Shown: piece after piece, positions 57,434 to 64,000 of the stretch
How the letters are laid out: every line of letters begins with the position of its first letter
How positions within the stretch are numbered: position 1 is the stretch's first letter
Source: Microbulbifer hydrolyticus
GTDB lineage: Bacteria > Pseudomonadota > Gammaproteobacteria > Pseudomonadales > Cellvibrionaceae
DNA length: 64,000 nt
Direction of reading: 5' to 3'
Assembly: GCF_009931115.1 (NCBI RefSeq)
Contig: NZ_CP047491.1
Location: forward strand, 1,563,501 to 1,627,500
Notes under the pieces: generated by a model
Databases searched by the model: none
What the model was told of the DNA's origin: nothing
What the model saw: the letters and a program-made list of their open reading frames with translations, nothing else
Translations under genes and position numbers: made by a program

Positions 57434-58732
57434 ATGTCTGACCTCTCATCAAACCTGACCGAAACACTGCGCACAGCCCTGTTGAGGCACCCATCGAGGG
57501 AATGTCTATGGCTCGGTTTTTCCGGGGGGCTGGATTCCAGTGTGTTGTTGCACCTGGTGGTGAGCGCCGGCTTACCAGTAAAGGCACTGCATATCCATCA
57601 TGGGTTGAGTGCTCGGGCCGACAGCTGGCAGGCCCATTGCCAGGCCCTGGCAAGTCGGCTGGGGGTGCCTTTCCAGACAGTGCAGGTAACTGTGGATTCC
57701 CGCGCTGGCGGTCTCGAGCAGGGGGCGCGCGAGGCTCGCTACCAGGCGTTTGCGGAGGCCATGGCGCCGGGCGATCAGATTCTGCTGGCGCACCACGGAG
57801 ACGACCAGGTCGAGACACTGCTCCTGCGCCTGATGCGCGGCGCGGGTCCGCGCGGCCTGGCGGGGATGGAAGAGTGCCGGGGGCTCGGCGAGGGCAAGAC
57901 CGTACTGCGTCCTTTATTAGGGACTGCGCGCGCCGATCTGGAGCGCTATGCGAAAGCGCATGGGTTAGATTGGATTGAGGACGACAGCAATGCCGACCTG
58001 TCACTAGACCGAAACTACATTCGCAGTCAGGTCCTGCCATCGCTGGCGGCACGCTGGCCAGTGGTAAACCGGGTGTCACGGGCGGTGGAAAACCTGCGGG
58101 AATCGGCGGATATGCTCGAGGCGCTTGCAGGGGAGGATCGCCGAGCCTGCGGGGAGCGCAAAGAGCGGTTTGGCGAAAGCATTGGCCTGGATGATTTTCG
58201 TGCACTGTCCGTTGCGCGGCAAAAAAACCTGTTGCGGGGTTGGATTGGTGCCTGCGGAGGCGAGATGCCGGAGTCCGCGCAGCTGACCCAAGCCCTGGCC
58301 CAGTCCAGTGCAGCGGCAGATGCACAGCCAGCCGTTTCAGTGGGCGGCCTGGTGATGCGCCGCTATCGTGATCGGCTCTATCTCACACCACAATTAGCGC
58401 CTGATGCCGAGTCGGCGGAAGAGGAGCCGGTGTGGAGATGGAATGGTGTTGGCAATCTGGTACTCCCCGGTGGCTGGACGCTGTCGCCGGCAAGTGCGTG
58501 GCCGGAGGCAGACTATATTATCCGTTACCGGGTTGGAGGCGAGCGTGCGCAGCCGTCAGGTCGCGACCGTTCCCAGACGCTGAAAAAGCTGCTGCAGGAA
58601 TACGCGTTGGAGCCCTGGCTGCGCGGCAGAGTGCCGCTGGTGTATCGGGGAGACCAGCTGGTGGCGGTTGGGGACCTCTTCGTCACCACCGGGGGCCCAC
58701 CCGAACCGCCAAATTGGCGGTTTTTAGATTGA
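57434..58732 (+). CDS. tilS: tRNA(Ile)-lysidine synthase
   Basis: Modifies C34 of the tRNA(Ile) CAU anticodon to lysidine so that it reads AUA codons. The 432-residue enzyme has the PP-loop SGGLDSS at 30-36, HHGDDQVETLLLRLMRGAG near 118, DDSNADLSLDRNYIRSQVLP near 182 and the TilS C-terminal domain with SQTLKKLLQE near 388. It is the first gene of the conserved tilS-pyrG-kdsA-eno-ftsB-ispD cluster, with 125 bases before pyrG. No strong ribosome binding site is seen at the ATG. Confidence 0.93.
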   Translation: MSDLSSNLTETLRTALLRHPSRECLWLGFSGGLDSSVLLHLVVSAGLPVKALHIHHGLSARADSWQAHCQALASRLGVPFQTVQVTVDSRAGGLEQGAREARYQAFAEAMAPGDQILLAHHGDDQVETLLLRLMRGAGPRGLAGMEECRGLGEGKTVLRPLLGTARADLERYAKAHGLDWIEDDSNADLSLDRNYIRSQVLPSLAARWPVVNRVSRAVENLRESADMLEALAGEDRRACGERKERFGESIGLDDFRALSVARQKNLLRGWIGACGGEMPESAQLTQALAQSSAAADAQPAVSVGGLVMRRYRDRLYLTPQLAPDAESAEEEPVWRWNGVGNLVLPGGWTLSPASAWPEADYIIRYRVGGERAQPSGRDRSQTLKKLLQEYALEPWLRGRVPLVYRGDQLVAVGDLFVTTGGPPEPPNWRFLD

Positions 58733-58845
58733 GCGGAATCCGGCTTTCTGGTAGTCTGGCGTCCCATCTCAAAGGCATCGGGTTGCGCGAGATCGCGCCC
58801 CCAGAGCCAGTCCCGCACGCCCGAACTCGTCGGGCATTCAACTGA

Positions 58846-60486
<1,641 letters not shown>

Positions 60487-60499
60487 CTATATGCGAGCG

Positions 60500-60533
60500 G
60501 AGTAGCGAACGGGCCGCGGCCTGCTCGCTACTC
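60500..60533 (+). repeat. hairpin between pyrG and kdsA
   Basis: GAGTAGCGA pairs with TCGCTACTC around a 16-base GC-rich loop. No T run follows. It may be a weak stop signal or a leader structure. Confidence 0.45.
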
Positions 60534-60564
60534 TGTGCGCGCGTGAAATAATAGACAGCGATGA

Positions 60565-61440
<876 letters not shown>

Positions 61441-61466
61441 AGGGGCCGCAAATAAAGGGATAGTAA

Positions 61467-62852
<1,386 letters not shown>

Positions 62853-62878
62853 GAACTGAAGCCCGGTAAACTGGCTAA

Positions 62879-62907
62879 ATCTCGTGGCGGCGGAGCCGCC
62901 ACGAGAT
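62879..62907 (+). repeat. strong hairpin between eno and ftsB
   Basis: ATCTCGTGGCGGC pairs with GCCGCCACGAGAT around GGA, a 13-base stem. There is no T tract. It may partly stop transcription or protect the eno mRNA end. Confidence 0.6.
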
Positions 62908-62948
62908 CCGAAACAATCGGACCACTATAGCCAGAAGAGAACACAAGA

Positions 62949-63263
62949 ATGAAATGGCTGCTGGTAATCCTGAGCGTACTGTTGCTGATGACCCAATACC
63001 GATTGTGGGTGGGGGAAGGCAGCTTTGCGGAAGTGACACGCCTTGAGCGCCAGCTCGGCGAACAGCAGCAAAAGAATGCTGCACTCGAGCGGGAAAACCG
63101 TCAGCTACTGCGGGAAGTCCGCAGCCTCAAAGAAGGCACCGACGGTGTCGAGGCCAAAGCCCGCTACGACCTAGGCCTTATCAAAGAAGGCGAAACCCTG
63201 TTTATTTTTCTCGATCAGGACAAGCGTAAAGCGCCTGGGCAGTCACCGCGGGAAAAGCAATGA
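62949..63263 (+). CDS. ftsB: cell division protein FtsB
   Basis: Small bitopic divisome protein that works with FtsL and FtsQ. The 104-residue product has a short N-terminal cytoplasmic end, one membrane segment (about 3-20, WLLVILSVLLLMTQYRLWV), then a coiled coil (about 28-62) rich in Leu, Gln and Glu, and the conserved KARYDLGLIKEGETLFIF. Its stop overlaps the ispD start (ATGA), as in E. coli. Confidence 0.95.
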   Translation: MKWLLVILSVLLLMTQYRLWVGEGSFAEVTRLERQLGEQQQKNAALERENRQLLREVRSLKEGTDGVEAKARYDLGLIKEGETLFIFLDQDKRKAPGQSPREKQ

Positions 63264-64000
63264 GTGGCCCACCCAACCCGATTGAAAACGCCTACTGGGT
63301 CATCGTCCCCGCCGCCGGATCCGGCAAGCGTATGGGCGCGGACAAACCCAAGCAGTACCTGCCACTCGCCGGCACTCCCCTGATCGCCCACACCCTGGAT
63401 AACATTCTGCAGTGGCCTGGCCTTGCCGGCATCGTTGTCGCCATCGCGGCTGACGACCAGGAGTTTGAAGCCCTCACTGCCGCACAGGACCCAAGAGTTC
63501 ATCGTGTCACCGGCGGCGCCGAGCGGGCAGACTCTGTCCTCGCCGCCCTCGACTACCTCAGCCAGCTGGCAGATCCCGAGACGAGCGTTCTCGTCCACGA
63601 CGCTGCTCGTCCGCTGGTCAGTCGCAGCGATATACAAAGTCTCCTTAACGCCAGTGCCATCGCCCTGCTGGCCCAGCCCGCCAGCGACACCATCAAGCAA
63701 TCCCGGTGCAGTAACGGGAAAACGCTGGTCAACCAGACCCTCCCACGGCAGCAGATCTGGCTCGCCCAGACTCCGCAGAAAGCGCCCCTGCAGCTGTTGC
63801 GGCGGGCGCTGCAACGCGGGCTGGAGCAGTGCCCGGAATCCATTACCGATGAAGCCAGCGCGCTGGAATTGGCGGGGCATGCTCCCGAGCTGGTTTCCGC
63901 CTGCCGCAGCAACTTCAAGATTACCCATCCCGCCGACCTGATGCTGGCGGAGGCACTGTTGCAACATCGCCAGGCGCTCGAACAAATTCAGTCAGGAACA
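63260..64000 (+). CDS. ispD: 2-C-methyl-D-erythritol 4-phosphate cytidylyltransferase, open at right edge
   Basis: Makes CDP-methylerythritol in the non-mevalonate isoprenoid pathway. The 247 visible codons contain PAAGSGKRMGADKPKQYL near 17-34 (nucleotide site), HDAARPLVS near 113, APLQLLRRALQRGL near 174 and TDEASALELAG near 195. The family usually ends near 235-240 residues, so this copy is nearly complete, with a slightly longer N-terminus and possibly a few residues missing at the edge. ispF probably follows. Confidence 0.94.
   Translation, partial: MSGPPNPIENAYWVIVPAAGSGKRMGADKPKQYLPLAGTPLIAHTLDNILQWPGLAGIVVAIAADDQEFEALTAAQDPRVHRVTGGAERADSVLAALDYLSQLADPETSVLVHDAARPLVSRSDIQSLLNASAIALLAQPASDTIKQSRCSNGKTLVNQTLPRQQIWLAQTPQKAPLQLLRRALQRGLEQCPESITDEASALELAGHAPELVSACRSNFKITHPADLMLAEALLQHRQALEQIQSGT

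Overview
The window looks like a chromosomal segment of a marine or soil polysaccharide-degrading gammaproteobacterium of the Cellvibrionales type (Microbulbifer, Saccharophagus or Cellvibrio relatives). This is inferred from the housekeeping order tilS-pyrG-kdsA-eno-ftsB-ispD, from a secreted GH10 xylanase with a long poly-serine linker, from CBM6/CBM13-tailed GH5 enzymes, and from a moderately high GC content. No rRNA, tRNA, CRISPR array, IS element or prophage was recognised.

Left part (1-12000). The 5' part of a quinone-linked D-lactate dehydrogenase runs off the left edge on the minus strand. A small PepSY protein, an acidic lipoprotein and the murein transglycosylase MltF follow on the same strand. 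The large purine gene purL diverges from mltF. Next comes a tightly overlapping three-gene unit on the plus strand: a predicted amidoligase, a class I glutamine-amidotransferase-like hydrolase and a YqaA-type membrane protein. After a decayed-looking 0.5 kb come a TfoX N-domain protein and a CDF metal transporter.

Middle-left (12100-27600). A secreted desulfation cluster holds two related sulfatases, a DUF3604 lipoprotein with PHP-like metal motifs and an exported HAD phosphatase. Next is a six-gene minus-strand operon: moxR, DUF58, DUF4381, batA, a batB/batC fusion and batD. The genes are largely translationally coupled, mostly through GTG starts that overlap the previous stop. An octaheme-TPR lipoprotein diverges from it.

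Middle (27600-38100). An OruR-like AraC regulator, a dihydroxyacetophenone-dioxygenase-like cupin, a medium-chain dehydrogenase, an acyl-CoA ligase and a Baeyer-Villiger-type monooxygenase together suggest ketone or aromatic-ketone catabolism. A fragment resembling the C-terminus of an NAD-dependent epimerase lies between the regulator and the cupin. A phospholipase-D-family synthase, a predicted outer-membrane protein and a DegV protein follow.

Middle-right (38300-57100). This is a beta-glucan/xylan utilisation locus: a DUF4380 protein, two GH3 beta-glucosidases, an MFS sugar porter, two multimodular GH5 glucanases, a TonB-dependent receptor, a membrane-anchored AraC regulator and a CBM2-GH10 xylanase. 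The likely flow is extracellular cleavage by GH5 and GH10, uptake of oligosaccharides by the receptor, trimming by GH3 and import by the porter. A repeated TCGAAC-type motif lies upstream of the receptor, between the divergent GH5 and regulator genes, and upstream of the xylanase. It is a candidate common operator.

Right part (57400-64000). The conserved cluster tilS, pyrG, kdsA, eno, ftsB and ispD runs on the plus strand. ispD runs to the right edge, where its last residues are probably cut off.
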